The notes: generated by a model from the sequence alone, not told the origin. A stretch of 52,465 nucleotides of DNA from Bacteroides sp. (GCA_021201335.1 JAJQFD010000016.1:183677-236141); one strand, 5' to 3'. Positions 1 through 8,245 are shown, counted from the stretch's first letter. Translations and numbers: made by a program.

Positions 1-413
1 TAATAAAGATCCATTTCCTGATTATTTCTCTCAACTTCAATCACATATTCTTTTGCTTTGGAAGGATATTCAAGCAAATCAACTTCATCAATAAACCAGT
101 CGGCATATTCGCTGGCTGCTATGGCTTGAGTTATGGCGGCCGGAAGATCCGATACCAGCAAATCTGTTTCAGTCATTTTCCACTCTGCTGTTGCAGAGAA
201 CCATACATCAAGGTCTTTATTATCTACCCGGCAATCAGCCACATGATACTCACCTTTCCTATCCCATTCCACATATGTGGCATTCGGATATTTTGCTGCT
301 AAAGCTTCCATATATGATGATTCAGGTCTGAAATCATCATCACTGTCACAGGATGTAAAAGACATTAACGACACGCAGATAATTGCCAGCAGATTCCATT
401 TAATAGTTTTCAT
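1..413 (-). CDS. PepSY-like (DUF2874-type) lipoprotein, 3' part beyond window
   Basis: The gene starts with ATG at 411-413 and runs off the left edge, so only about the first 137 residues are seen. The N-terminus is a lipoprotein signal: Lys3/Lys5, a hydrophobic stretch, then SFTSC with Cys22, followed by the acidic run DSDDDF that often follows surface lipoprotein signals in Bacteroidota. The body (ALAAKYPNATYVEWD, then WFSATAEWKMTETDL and a pattern ending in VIEVE) resembles the putative beta-lactamase-inhibitor-like PepSY_like fold, as in the next gene upstream. It lies 26 bp downstream of that gene and is probably cotranscribed with it. Function is unknown; the context suggests an envelope protein whose amount is set by the two-component system at 1.2-3.2 kb. 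Confidence 0.75.
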   Translation of the reverse strand, partial: MKTIKWNLLAIICVSLMSFTSCDSDDDFRPESSYMEALAAKYPNATYVEWDRKGEYHVADCRVDNKDLDVWFSATAEWKMTETDLLVSDLPAAITQAIAASEYADWFIDEVDLLEYPSKAKEYVIEVERNNQEMDLY

Positions 414-439
414 TTCTTTATTTATTTAATGTTTGTAAA

Positions 440-880
440 TTAATCATCTATTTCACGCAGATCACCTTTTTTATTGAATTTCAGATTTAGGTCGTTAGTA
501 AGTTCAACTTCTAATCCATACCAGTCTTTTTCTATTTTAGTAATATATTCATTGCTAAAATTTGCCTTTACATAATCACTGATATAAGCCGGGACAATCG
601 AAGCCGGAAGGGCTGCTCTTTTGGTATCAACTTCATACCATTCACCTTTGCTGTTAAAATCAATTTCAGCACCGCTGGTTAACACAACTTCATATTTTTT
701 CCCCTTAAACAATTCACTATCAATCTTGATATAAGAGATACCTGTATCCGGAAAATTTTGTTGAATAAAAGTACGAGCCTTTTCAGGCAATTTTTGTTCA
801 TCTTTGGTTACTACATCACGGGCCGAAACCACCTGAAGAGTAAATAATGCCATAAATGCTATAAATACACGCTTTTTCAT
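440..880 (-). CDS. Exported PepSY-like (DUF2874-type) protein
   Basis: A 146-residue protein with a Sec signal peptide (MKKR, hydrophobic core, cleavage likely after VVSA near residue 20). The mature part holds two similar halves, each with the pattern of the PepSY_like domain: PEKARTFIQQNFPD...YEVVLTSGAEIDFNSKGEW and PAYISDYVKANF...LEVELTNDLNLKFNKKGDL. This is the usual tandem arrangement of the family in gut Bacteroidales, where such small periplasmic proteins are often adjacent to an OmpR/PhoB-type two-component system. That is the case here. Its promoter region carries the same 24-bp motif as the response regulator promoter, so I infer it is a target of that regulator. Ligand and role are unknown. 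Confidence 0.85.
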   Translation of the reverse strand: MKKRVFIAFMALFTLQVVSARDVVTKDEQKLPEKARTFIQQNFPDTGISYIKIDSELFKGKKYEVVLTSGAEIDFNSKGEWYEVDTKRAALPASIVPAYISDYVKANFSNEYITKIEKDWYGLEVELTNDLNLKFNKKGDLREIDD

Positions 881-926
881 AATTCTTTCTTTTTAATTAT
901 AATACAATTTCGATTAGTTTCTGATA

Positions 927-964
927 CAAAGTTCGTCTGCAAATTAGGAAAGAATTGGGAATAT
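927..964 (-). promoter_or_regulatory. PepSY-gene promoter with putative response-regulator site
   Basis: Read on the minus strand, a -7-like GAACTTTG (927-934; consensus TAnnTTTG, one mismatch) lies about 45 nt before the start codon. The 24 bp at 939-962 match 3205-3228, upstream of the response regulator gene, at 20 of 24 positions. In both places the motif is exactly 12 bp from the CTTTG. Each motif contains two TTCC half-sites about 11 bp apart, the layout expected for an OmpR-family dimer. Binding is inferred. Confidence 0.5.
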
Positions 965-1246
965 AGCTTGACAATCTATTATTTTACATTCTTTAACGAT
1001 TGGGCTTTCTGATAATAACTGGAATAGATTAGATGCTCTCTCATAATAGAGTGAAACAGGTTCAATAGTGACAGTTTTCAATCCTAAGGAGGGGGGCGTT
1101 GGAAGGATTATGCATTGAATTATCGCGAAAAAGCATTCATTTACAAGGATCGTTCAATGCATTCCATTTAAAAAAAGTAAGGTATAAACAATTTATTGGT
1201 GTCACTAATAGATATAATTCCTATGGGGAAGCTAAAAGCAGAACAA
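965..1246. other. Intergenic region with an inverted repeat
   Basis: There is no plausible coding sequence between the histidine kinase and the PepSY gene. The one visible structure is an inverted repeat TGCATTGAA (1111-1119) / TTCAATGCA (1153-1161) with a 33-nt spacer, extendable by GGA/TCC at the outside. No T-tract follows on either strand, so a terminator call is not supported. Confidence 0.4.
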
Positions 1247-2512
1247 TTATTTCCTTAAAATAAAAGTATGCATCCCATCCCAGGAATAGGAAAGATCCAA
1301 ATTATAGGAAGTAGCTATCGATTTAGCAATCGCTAATCCTAAACCGGTAGAGTCTTTCTTTTCTGTTTGAATATGGTAAAAACGCTGGAATATTTTTTCC
1401 TCGTCCAGTGGTTCTCTCCCACTGTTTTTGAGTATAAAATGCCTTTCATCTATATGTATATGAAGTTCTCCCTCTTGCTTATTATGCACCAGCGCATTCT
1501 TTAGTAGATTAGTAACTAGCACTTGAGCCAACGATCCGTTGCAATTAAAAACAAAAGTTGCATCATCTTTGCGGGTCAGTTTTATATTCTTTCCTTCATA
1601 GACATACATTAAATCCGGCAGAATATCATCGACTAACCTATTTAAAGTTACTTCTTCTTTCTCTGTATATTGATTATTTTCAATCCGGGAAAGCAAAAGA
1701 AGAGACCGGTTCAGCTTCACGGCCCTTCCCAAAGTGGAATAAATATCGTCCAGTTCCTTCATCTGCTCTTCAGTAAGGGACTCACTTTCTGCCAGTAATT
1801 CAATTTTTCCTCTGACAATTGCCAAAGGAGTCTGTAATTCATGCGAAGCATTTTCGATAAACTGTTTTTGTTCGGTATGTGCTTTATAACTACGGATACT
1901 CAAGGCAACGGCAGCGGTATTCAGTTTATTGAATTCCTTTATTTTAGTTTCATTTTCTAAGGGAGGCACTTCTTTACCTGGCTGAACACGGTCCAGCCAA
2001 TTTAATAGTTTTTCCAATGGTTCGAAAGAACGTTTCAAGACAAGACGGGTAACTAGCGTAATTGAAATAAGAAGAATTCCGTACAATGCCAGCAGATAAC
2101 CCAATATTGCTTCGATCATATCTTCTCTCTCCAACGTAGATGTCATGATCTCCAATTCATAATATTGTCCGTTGGGCATCATGAAACAACTTTTCATGAC
2201 CCGTACCGGCTCATGTTCATCTTCTGTTTGAATATAAACGGTTGAATCATAATAAACTTCGTCATAGTTCAGGGCTGCTTCCTCAGAAATAGGACGGAAT
2301 TTATAAAGTGTAACCAGATTGCCGGAGGTATCCAGAACACCCGGATCATTCAAAGCCGCATTTACCAGCATTTCCCGTTGGTTTTCCAGGGAATCATCGG
2401 TTTCGTCTACAACTTCTTCTAGGATAGCAAAATAAAAAAAGACTCCCCAGACCGACATAAAAAGGAAAAGGAAAAGCGACAGTTTACCGAATGTATAGTG
2501 TAATAGCTTCAT
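1247..2512 (-). CDS. Two-component sensor histidine kinase
   Basis: A 421-residue membrane sensor kinase. Transmembrane segments are visible near residues 10-32 and 133-155, bracketing a periplasmic sensor of about 100 residues. The dimerisation/phosphoacceptor box is ENASHELQTPLA with His224. The N-box is NLLKNALVHN and the G-box is STGLGLAIAKS, so the kinase looks complete although the ATPase domain is short. The start overlaps the stop of the response regulator by 4 nt (ATGA), which indicates translational coupling. The kinase should sense an envelope signal and phosphorylate the partner regulator. The two exported PepSY-like proteins encoded downstream are candidate outputs or modulators; the signal is unknown. 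Confidence 0.93.
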   Translation of the reverse strand: MKLLHYTFGKLSLFLFLFMSVWGVFFYFAILEEVVDETDDSLENQREMLVNAALNDPGVLDTSGNLVTLYKFRPISEEAALNYDEVYYDSTVYIQTEDEHEPVRVMKSCFMMPNGQYYELEIMTSTLEREDMIEAILGYLLALYGILLISITLVTRLVLKRSFEPLEKLLNWLDRVQPGKEVPPLENETKIKEFNKLNTAAVALSIRSYKAHTEQKQFIENASHELQTPLAIVRGKIELLAESESLTEEQMKELDDIYSTLGRAVKLNRSLLLLSRIENNQYTEKEEVTLNRLVDDILPDLMYVYEGKNIKLTRKDDATFVFNCNGSLAQVLVTNLLKNALVHNKQEGELHIHIDERHFILKNSGREPLDEEKIFQRFYHIQTEKKDSTGLGLAIAKSIATSYNLDLSYSWDGMHTFILRK

Positions 2513-3186
2513 GCTTCAAATAATTTATAACCAAACCCGTATACGGCTGTGATTTCAACTGTAGCATCTGCCTGCTTTAATTTGCGACGCAGGTTCTTTA
2601 CCTGTGAATAGATAAAATCAAGGCTATCTGCCTGATCAATATTATCTCCCCAGACAGATTCAGCAAGACTGATTTTATTAATCACCCTTCCGGGATTCAC
2701 TACAAAATAATAAAGCAGATCGAATTCCTTCCGATTCAAAATGAGGGGTTCCTTTTCAATAAGAACTTCTCTTTTATCAGGATATAAAGATAAATTGCCC
2801 AGTTTTATAAATAATTCTCCTTTGACTTGTTTTCTTCGAATGACGGATTTCACCCGGGCATTCAATTCAGCCAGATGAAATGGTTTTGTTAAATAATCGT
2901 CGGCCCCTAATTCCAGGCCACTCACTTTATCATCTAAAGAATCTTTAGCAGAAATAATAAGAACACTATCACTGCGATGGAGTCGTTTCAGCTCTTTAAG
3001 CAAATCCAGCCCGCTACCCCCCGGCAACATGATATCCAGCAGAATACAATCGTAATCATAATCACTCATCTTTTGGAGCGCTGAATTATAATCTGCCGCA
3101 ACTTCCACCATAAACTTTTCTCTAACCAGAGAAGTTTCAATTGTTTTCCGCAATTCAGGTTCGTCTTCCACTATCAATATTTTCAT
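2509..3186 (-). CDS. OmpR/PhoB-family response regulator
   Basis: A receiver domain (residues 1-115) carries the acidic pocket IVEDE, phosphoacceptor Asp51 in CILLDIMLPG, SAKD and the KPF switch lysine. A winged-helix Trans_reg_C domain follows, ending VYGFGYKLFEA. I choose the ATG at 3184-3186, giving MKILIVEDE as in the family. An in-frame TTG at 3193-3195 adds three residues but lies inside the apparent -7 promoter box, so it is unlikely. The gene leads an operon with its cognate kinase and probably regulates itself and the PepSY genes through the shared motif described at 3193-3228. Confidence 0.93.
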   Translation of the reverse strand: MKILIVEDEPELRKTIETSLVREKFMVEVAADYNSALQKMSDYDYDCILLDIMLPGGSGLDLLKELKRLHRSDSVLIISAKDSLDDKVSGLELGADDYLTKPFHLAELNARVKSVIRRKQVKGELFIKLGNLSLYPDKREVLIEKEPLILNRKEFDLLYYFVVNPGRVINKISLAESVWGDNIDQADSLDFIYSQVKNLRRKLKQADATVEITAVYGFGYKLFEA

Positions 3187-3192
3187 ATTATT

Positions 3193-3228
3193 CAAAGTAA
3201 TGTGGCAATTTAGGAAAGATTCTGGAAT
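3193..3228 (-). promoter_or_regulatory. Promoter and putative autoregulatory site of the response regulator
   Basis: On the minus strand, TTACTTTG (3193-3200) fits the -7 box except at one base. The motif at 3205-3228 is shared with the PepSY promoter (20/24 identical, same 12-bp offset to CTTTG). The -7 box ends only 6 nt before the ATG, so transcription would begin at or next to the start codon, implying a leaderless or near-leaderless mRNA if this box is real. Confidence 0.45.
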
Positions 3229-3288
3229 TTAGCAAAATTTACCTCCCCTGTACTTCCCCGTTAGAATGTAATTCTCAAATCTTTTTAG

Positions 3289-3296
3289 TAGCTTTG
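3289..3296 (+). promoter_or_regulatory. -7 promoter element for the DUF169 gene
   Basis: TAGCTTTG matches the Bacteroidota -7 consensus TAnnTTTG fully and lies 30 bp before the ATG at 3326. No convincing -33 TTTG is seen. Confidence 0.5.
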
Positions 3297-3325
3297 TTTT
3301 TATTACTTCACATAAAATAGTGGTT

Positions 3326-4057
3326 ATGATTGACGTTAAAGTATTTATTAATGATTACAAAGAAGCATTTGGCAGTGAGACCGAACTGCCTCTTGCATTT
3401 TGGTATTCCGACGCTTCGATTGCCGATACAGAAAAGATAAACGGATGTTTCTTCAAAGCACTTTCCAGAGTGCGACAAGGTACCCCAATTAGTTTGGGGC
3501 TGGATTCTATTACTTGTGGCGGAGGTAAATTTTATACCGGTTTTACCGAAATGCCCGAACGGGTACCCAACTTTGTATCACTTAAAGAAAGATATAAACA
3601 AACTCCCGAAATGGTTATCGAATTTATTGAAAACCTTCAGGTACCCCGGACTGATAAAAAATATCTCAACTTTTCTCGCATTGACAATCTGGATAGTTTT
3701 GATAAAATAGAAGGAATATTATTCCTAGCTACACCTGACATTCTCTCAGGATTAACGACATGGGCTTACTTTGATAATAACGACGAAGATGGGGTCCATT
3801 CTGGTTTTGGTTCAGGGTGTAGTGCAATCGTTACCCAAACGATCCTCGAAAACAGAAGGAATGGAAGACGCACTTTTATCGGATTATTCGATCCTTCTGC
3901 GCGTCCCTATTTCGAAGAAAATATTTTAAGTTATTCCATTCCTATGTCAAGATTTAAGGAAATGTATCAAACAATGCGAAAAAGCTGCTTGTTTGATACA
4001 CATGCCTGGGGAGAAATCAGGGAACGGATTATTAACAGAAGTCTACAACCCCGTTAA
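3326..4057 (+). CDS. DUF169 family protein
   Basis: About 243 residues of the DUF169 (COG2043) family, soluble proteins of unknown function found in anaerobes. Family hallmarks seen are the cysteine/glycine motif SITCGGGKFYTGF, a central segment ILFLATPDILSGL, and GFGSGCSAIVTQT near the middle-to-end. The conserved cysteines could bind a metal or cofactor, but that is inference. The ATG at 3326 is preferred; a GTG at 3320 would add two residues. It has its own -7 box. The 3' end overlaps the convergent GNAT gene by 26 bp. Confidence 0.85.
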   Translation: MIDVKVFINDYKEAFGSETELPLAFWYSDASIADTEKINGCFFKALSRVRQGTPISLGLDSITCGGGKFYTGFTEMPERVPNFVSLKERYKQTPEMVIEFIENLQVPRTDKKYLNFSRIDNLDSFDKIEGILFLATPDILSGLTTWAYFDNNDEDGVHSGFGSGCSAIVTQTILENRRNGRRTFIGLFDPSARPYFEENILSYSIPMSRFKEMYQTMRKSCLFDTHAWGEIRERIINRSLQPR

Positions 4058-4577
4058 CCTGGCTCAATGATCCGGGTTCCAGTTCACAGGCCAATACATA
4101 TTGAGGAGGAATATCCTTCTTCATCTTTATGTTAAAATCGAGTGTCTGTCTGAAACCAAAACGGTAATAATAGGCAGGATCTCCACAAAGAAATGCTGCC
4201 TTATATTCCCGTTTTCTTGCCTGATTAAATCCTTCCTGCATTAATGCACTGCCTACTCCCTGATTTCTGTATTCCAGAAGTACAGAGAGGGGCGCAACTA
4301 ATAATCCGGTATACAGAGAACCATCGGATTGTGTCACATAAGTTTTAGTAAACAGAATCTGCCCTATTAATTGTCCCTCATATTCCGCGACAAATCCCAT
4401 TTCAGGAATATAATCTGCGCTATTCCGTAATCGGTCCGTAAAATCCTGCTCATCCCCGTCTTTCACCTTTGCTGTTTCGAACGCCGTCTTAATCAATTGG
4501 TAGATTGCCGGGAATTCTTCTTTTTGCTCCGGACGAATTGTTATTTTAATATTATTCTTTAAAGTAATGGTTTTCAT
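4032..4577 (-). CDS. GNAT family N-acetyltransferase (YhbS-like)
   Basis: A 181-residue single GNAT domain. The acetyl-CoA pyrophosphate loop is LEYRNQGVGSALM, and GDPAYYYRFGF is the signature of the YhbS/COG3153 subgroup. The N-terminal IKITIRPEQKEEFPAIYQLIKTAF is the usual opening strand and helix (split here only for description). It would transfer an acetyl group from acetyl-CoA to an amine or protein N-terminus; the substrate cannot be told. It is a single gene, convergent with DUF169 and overlapping its end. Confidence 0.88.
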   Translation of the reverse strand: MKTITLKNNIKITIRPEQKEEFPAIYQLIKTAFETAKVKDGDEQDFTDRLRNSADYIPEMGFVAEYEGQLIGQILFTKTYVTQSDGSLYTGLLVAPLSVLLEYRNQGVGSALMQEGFNQARKREYKAAFLCGDPAYYYRFGFRQTLDFNIKMKKDIPPQYVLACELEPGSLSQVNGVVDFC

Positions 4578-4931
4578 TGATTGTTTATTTTGTCCAATAT
4601 AAATTACATACCTATAGTAAGACTTTTAGATTGCATTCATTGGATAATAATTATTAAAAATATATACTTACCTCTTTACCTTTTTAATAAAGCATGATCA
4701 GTCGGTATCGATGGATCCGAGATAAGTATTTGTTTTTTTATACTATGAAAAATACGCATGAAAAGATTTTCCCAGTGTATCGAGAGGAAAGGATAATCTG
4801 TAACGCTATGATTAACAGATTATTTACATCACCAATATCTTCTTAACTTTAGAAGTCATAAAAAAGTTTATCTAACACTAAATTTGGCGTAAATATAACA
4901 TTTCTTTTTCAACAATTACAAATAGAATGAT
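4578..4931. other. Intergenic region with a 9-bp perfect inverted repeat
   Basis: AT-rich and non-coding. ATAATCTGT (4793-4801) and ACAGATTAT (4815-4823) form a perfect inverted repeat with a 13-nt spacer about 140 bp upstream of the transpeptidase gene. It lacks a T-tract, so it is more likely an operator or structural element than a terminator. Nothing else is recognised. Confidence 0.35.
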
Positions 4932-4939
4932 TAATTTTG
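4932..4939 (+). promoter_or_regulatory. -7 promoter element for the L,D-transpeptidase-like gene
   Basis: TAATTTTG fits TAnnTTTG exactly and ends 21 bp before the ATG at 4961. A -33 element is not clear in the T-rich sequence upstream. Confidence 0.45.
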
Positions 4940-4960
4940 TATATTCTATTATAAGTAAAC

Positions 4961-5656
4961 ATGCTGAAGTCGCTTTTAGTCCTATTATTATTATTTATGG
5001 CTCCTGCTTTTTATTTTGTTAAGCAGGTCAATGAAAAACCAATCGTACAGGCAATTCCCCGTTCCGGTACTTATCAACTTTATACAGAAATGCACCTGAA
5101 TAATGTGATTGATTATGCAATCTTTAAACGTGCTATGGAAGGATATAAGAAGATTGAGGAAAAGAAGAAGGAATTGATCACACTCATTGATTTTACCAAA
5201 CCTTCTACAGAAGAACGTTTATATGTACTCGACATGAAGGAAAAGAAATTACTTTACTCCTCTCTTGTATCTCATGGCAAAAATAGTGGCGGATTATATG
5301 CTACCTCGTTTTCCAACCGATATGGTTCCTACCAAAGCTCACTTGGATTTTATCTAACTGAAAATACGTATATCGGTAAAAACGGATATTCCCTGATCCT
5401 GGAAGGATTGGAAAAAGGAATTAACGACCGTGCGAGAGAGCGTGCTATCGTGGTTCATGGAGCGCCATACTCTAACCCATCCGTTATATCCTCATCCGGG
5501 CGTCTTGGTCGAAGCCTCGGTTGTCCGGCATTGCCACAAACTATCAGTAAAGAGATTATCAATACTATAAAAGACGGCTCATTATTATTTATTTATGCCA
5601 ATGATGAGAAATATTTGTCGAAAAGTGATATCCTGAATAAAAAGGAATTTGTTTAA
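4961..5656 (+). CDS. Murein L,D-transpeptidase catalytic domain family protein
   Basis: A 231-residue protein with an N-terminal hydrophobic segment (LLVLLLLFMAPAFYF) acting as signal peptide or anchor. From about residue 70 it matches the YkuD_2 type (PF13645): LYVLDMKEKKLLYSS, LVSHGKNSGG, IVVHGAPYSN with His166, and GRLGRSLGCPALP with Cys188 as the expected nucleophile. Proteins of this type are exported and thought to act on peptidoglycan or lipoprotein-linked murein by cysteine chemistry. The active-site His/Cys are intact. Monocistronic, with its own -7 box. Confidence 0.88.
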   Translation: MLKSLLVLLLLFMAPAFYFVKQVNEKPIVQAIPRSGTYQLYTEMHLNNVIDYAIFKRAMEGYKKIEEKKKELITLIDFTKPSTEERLYVLDMKEKKLLYSSLVSHGKNSGGLYATSFSNRYGSYQSSLGFYLTENTYIGKNGYSLILEGLEKGINDRARERAIVVHGAPYSNPSVISSSGRLGRSLGCPALPQTISKEIINTIKDGSLLFIYANDEKYLSKSDILNKKEFV

Positions 5657-5678
5657 ATTCAACCGTCATTTAAAAAGG

Positions 5679-5747
5679 ATGCTACCGGGATTCGAGCCAA
5701 ATGCTACCGGAACCTGACCGAAATGCAACCGCAAGATAACGGGTCAA
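5679..5747. repeat. Three imperfect tandem units of about 22 bp
   Basis: Units begin ATGCTACCGG (5679-5700), ATGCTACCGG (5701-5722) and ATGCAACCGC (5723-5747). All end in a CCAA/CGAA/TCAA-like tail, and the first two share 10 identical starting bases at an exact 22-bp step. No coding potential. It could be the multiple-repeat end of a decayed insertion sequence, but no transposase remnant is nearby. Confidence 0.45.
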
Positions 5748-5888
5748 AGTATGAGCCTTGTGCATAATAATGATACTAAAAAAATAAAAAGTACCACACT
5801 TTACTTACTGATAATAAATCCATTACACTTCGAGTATTTGACTAGTGATACTTTTTTGTGTTTTATTCTATATGTAATGAATGCAAAC

Positions 5889-6605
5889 CTAAAACTCAAC
5901 GCCTATTTTTAGCGTCAACGCATTGACATTTTCATGGTTATCCCAATAGTAATAATCCCATCCATCCCTATGATAATGATATTCATATTCCAGTTCCTGA
6001 TAGGTGTAACCCACCGCCACGTTTATAGCTGTTCGATTCTTTAATGTAAAACGAACCCCCAAACTTATCGAATTATAAAATCCTTCGTAATCTCCCAAAG
6101 TACCACCTGTTCTAAGATCTGCATACGGAGTTACTTTGGCATTCAAAAAATTAAAACGAAAATTGGCGTAAATGGGTACTATTTTATAGTCAGGATCAGA
6201 AAAGTATTGAAATCCGATACCACCTCCGGCAAAAATATGATTATTAAACTGATAACCATGGGTTGTGGTTATCTCAAAAAAATCAAAGTCAGCATTTGCA
6301 AATGAGTATCCTACATCCACAAACCCTTTATAGCCACGTAAATCCAATTTATTCGATACCCGGCCCACTCTTCTTCTGAAAGTCCCTCCTTCTTTTACAA
6401 TCCGTTCTACTTCGTCCATCCGATAGATAAAAAGACTTCCGTCATAAGTTTTAATTTTCAATTCCTCATCCGGAACCTGTTCAATGACATGTCCACGAAT
6501 AATACTACCATTCTTTAAATATACAACATCTACATATCCTTGTGCTTGCACAAAAAGACTGATGCCAAAAAGCATCATAACTATAAAAAAGGTTTTTCTC
6601 ATCAC
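5889..6605 (-). CDS. Outer-membrane beta-barrel protein with SH3-like N-terminal domain
   Basis: A 238-residue protein with signal peptide cleaved near VQAQ-G (residue 22). Residues about 24-75 (VVYLKNGSIIRGHVIEQVPD and following LFIYRMDEVERIV) form the small beta domain often seen at the N-terminus of Bacteroidota outer-membrane proteins. The rest alternates polar and hydrophobic residues in barrel strands (FVDVGYSFANADFDF, HIFAGGGIGFQYF, INVAVGYTYQ) and ends in NALTLKIGVEF with a C-terminal Phe, typical for BAM-dependent insertion. It sits in the outer membrane; the role is unknown. It is transcribed divergently from the AIM24 gene. Confidence 0.82.
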   Translation of the reverse strand: MMRKTFFIVMMLFGISLFVQAQGYVDVVYLKNGSIIRGHVIEQVPDEELKIKTYDGSLFIYRMDEVERIVKEGGTFRRRVGRVSNKLDLRGYKGFVDVGYSFANADFDFFEITTTHGYQFNNHIFAGGGIGFQYFSDPDYKIVPIYANFRFNFLNAKVTPYADLRTGGTLGDYEGFYNSISLGVRFTLKNRTAINVAVGYTYQELEYEYHYHRDGWDYYYWDNHENVNALTLKIGVEF

Positions 6606-6629
6606 GATTGCTTATTAAATTATGTCAAA

Positions 6630-6662
6630 TGCAAATATATGTTTATTATAGCTATATTTGCA
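6630..6662. promoter_or_regulatory. Divergent overlapping promoters inside a 10-bp inverted repeat
   Basis: TGCAAATATA (6630-6639) and TATATTTGCA (6653-6662) are exact reverse complements, 13 bp apart. Each arm contains a perfect -7 box TATATTTG: minus strand 6632-6639 for the barrel gene, plus strand 6653-6660 for the AIM24 gene. On the minus strand a TTG (6661-6663) sits 21 bp upstream of the box. The symmetry means either strand can be read, and a dimeric regulator could also bind. Confidence 0.6.
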
Positions 6663-6711
6663 ACAGTTTTATCATATTTTACTAACCAAGCTAAATTAAA
6701 TCCATGATCTG

Positions 6712-7404
6712 ATGAATAAATATTCCATTCGAACCTTCATTCAGGAAACATCACAAAGCGAAGCTAAAAATAATTTTTTCGAACTCGAAAACGATTATCT
6801 ACTTGAACTCAATATAAATAATCAGATTGTAATGATTAAAAAGGGTGCCATGGTTGCTTATGATGGAGATATAAAATTTGAGCGCGAAGGAATTCTTAGT
6901 AAAGGAGTAGCCAATATGCTAAAAAAAGCGGTAAGCGGAGAAGGTACTACCATGATGAAAGCTACCGGAAGAGGAAGAGTATATGTGGCTGATTTTGCTA
7001 AGAAAGTGAGAATACTTTACCTGGAAAATGAATCGATTAATGTAAACGGAAATGATATCCTTGCTCATGAAGATATTCTCAAATCGGATATTAAGATGAT
7101 GAAAAGTGTAGCTGGTATGGTAGGTGGCGGATTATTTCAGGTAAATCTGAGTGGTACAGGACATGTGGCAGTCACCACTCATGGAGACCCTCTAACTCTT
7201 ATTGTTAAACCGGGTAACCCTGTATTTACTGATCCGAATGCGACTGTTGCCTGGTCGGGTAATCTTACTCCCAAGATTAAAACAGATATTTCACTCAAAA
7301 CTTTGATTGGTCGGGGTTCCGGAGAAAGCTTCCAGTTGCAATTTGAAGGAGACGGATGGGTAATTGTACAACCTTATGAGGAAAGTTATGGCACAGCAGA
7401 ATAG
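6712..7404 (+). CDS. AIM24 family protein
   Basis: A 230-residue soluble protein of the AIM24 (PF01987) family, a beta-sandwich fold found from bacteria to mitochondria. Seen are the family segments KKGAMVAYDGDIKFE, MKATGRGRVYVADFA, LSGTGHVAVTTHGDPLTLIV and the closing PNATVAWSGNLTP with a final LQFEGDGWVIVQP. The biochemical role in bacteria is not settled. It is a single gene with its own promoter at 6653-6660, followed by a hairpin. Confidence 0.9.
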   Translation: MNKYSIRTFIQETSQSEAKNNFFELENDYLLELNINNQIVMIKKGAMVAYDGDIKFEREGILSKGVANMLKKAVSGEGTTMMKATGRGRVYVADFAKKVRILYLENESINVNGNDILAHEDILKSDIKMMKSVAGMVGGGLFQVNLSGTGHVAVTTHGDPLTLIVKPGNPVFTDPNATVAWSGNLTPKIKTDISLKTLIGRGSGESFQLQFEGDGWVIVQPYEESYGTAE

Positions 7405-7428
7405 ATTTAATGGTATTCTATAAAACGA

Positions 7429-7459
7429 CAAATCACCGAAAGAAACTTTCGATGATTTG
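7429..7459 (+). terminator. Hairpin after the AIM24 gene
   Basis: CAAATCACCGAAAG (7429-7442) pairs with CTTTCGATGATTTG (7446-7459) with one mismatch and an AAA loop. Only a short CACCCTTT follows, so termination would be weak; the structure is clear. Confidence 0.5.
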
Positions 7460-7482
7460 CACCCTTTAAAACACCTTTAAAC

Positions 7483-7535
7483 AAAAAAAAGAGAGTGTCC
7501 CGTATAAAACTAACTAACCCCTTAAAGGGACACTC
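7483..7535 (-). terminator. Rho-independent terminator of the kdgK-eda operon
   Basis: On the minus strand, GAGTGTCCC (7527-7535 side) pairs with GGGACACTC (7493-7501 side). A run of eight Ts (A8 at 7483-7490 on the plus strand) follows shortly after the stem. It lies just downstream of the eda stop codon. Confidence 0.8.
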
Positions 7536-7544
7536 CTTATATGA

Positions 7545-8216
7545 TTACTTTCTGGCTTCCTGAATATATCCGAAAGCTTCTTTGCATTTATCAACAATCC
7601 AACCCCAGTTTTTGGCAGCAACTACATCAGCGGGGAACAAGTTTGATCCCATACCGACACACATAACTCCTGCCTTAATCCAGGCTGTGAGATTTTCTTT
7701 CGTTGGTTCTACACCGCCAGTTACCATCAGCATTGACCAAGGCATCGGGGCTTTTACATTCTTTACGAAAGACGGGCCACCTACATTCCCAGCCGGGAAT
7801 ACCTTGCATAAGTCACATCCTACTTCTTGGGCAAATCCAATTTCAGAAACGGAACCACATCCGGGAGTATAGGGTATTAAACGACGATTACATATTTTAG
7901 CGACTTCCGGGTTAAACAATGGACCTACAATAAAGTTGGCTCCTAACTGAATATACATAGCAGCAGTAGCTGGATCAACAATCGATCCAATACCCATAAT
8001 AAGTTCCGGACATTCTTTGGAAGCCCATTTAACCAATTCAGCAAACACTTCCTGCGCAAAGTCGCCTCTATTTGTAAATTCAAAAGCGCGAACTCCACCG
8101 TCATAACATGCCTTTACTACATTCTTGGCTACTTCTACATCCTTGTTATAGAACACAGGAACCATTCCAGTGCTTGCCATTGCATTCAGCACTTGTATCT
8201 TATTAAATCTTGCCAT
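7545..8216 (-). CDS. eda: 2-keto-3-deoxy-6-phosphogluconate (KDPG/KHG) aldolase
   Basis: A 223-residue class I aldolase that cleaves KDPG to pyruvate and glyceraldehyde-3-phosphate in the cytoplasm, the last step of hexuronate and Entner-Doudoroff breakdown. The Schiff-base lysine is Lys138 in [11 protein letters not shown]. Glu46 and Arg50 of FEFTNRG match the conserved catalytic Glu and substrate Arg of the family. The C-terminal phosphate loop is [11 protein letters not shown]. Length is normal. It lies 29 bp downstream of kdgK on the same strand and ends at a clear terminator. Its partners kdgK and uxaA (divergent) complete altronate degradation. Confidence 0.95.
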   Translation of the reverse strand: MARFNKIQVLNAMASTGMVPVFYNKDVEVAKNVVKACYDGGVRAFEFTNRGDFAQEVFAELVKWASKECPELIMGIGSIVDPATAAMYIQLGANFIVGPLFNPEVAKICNRRLIPYTPGCGSVSEIGFAQEVGCDLCKVFPAGNVGGPSFVKNVKAPMPWSMLMVTGGVEPTKENLTAWIKAGVMCVGMGSNLFPADVVAAKNWGWIVDKCKEAFGYIQEARK

Positions 8217-8245
8217 TTTACTGTTTAATTTTATCGATTCATCAA

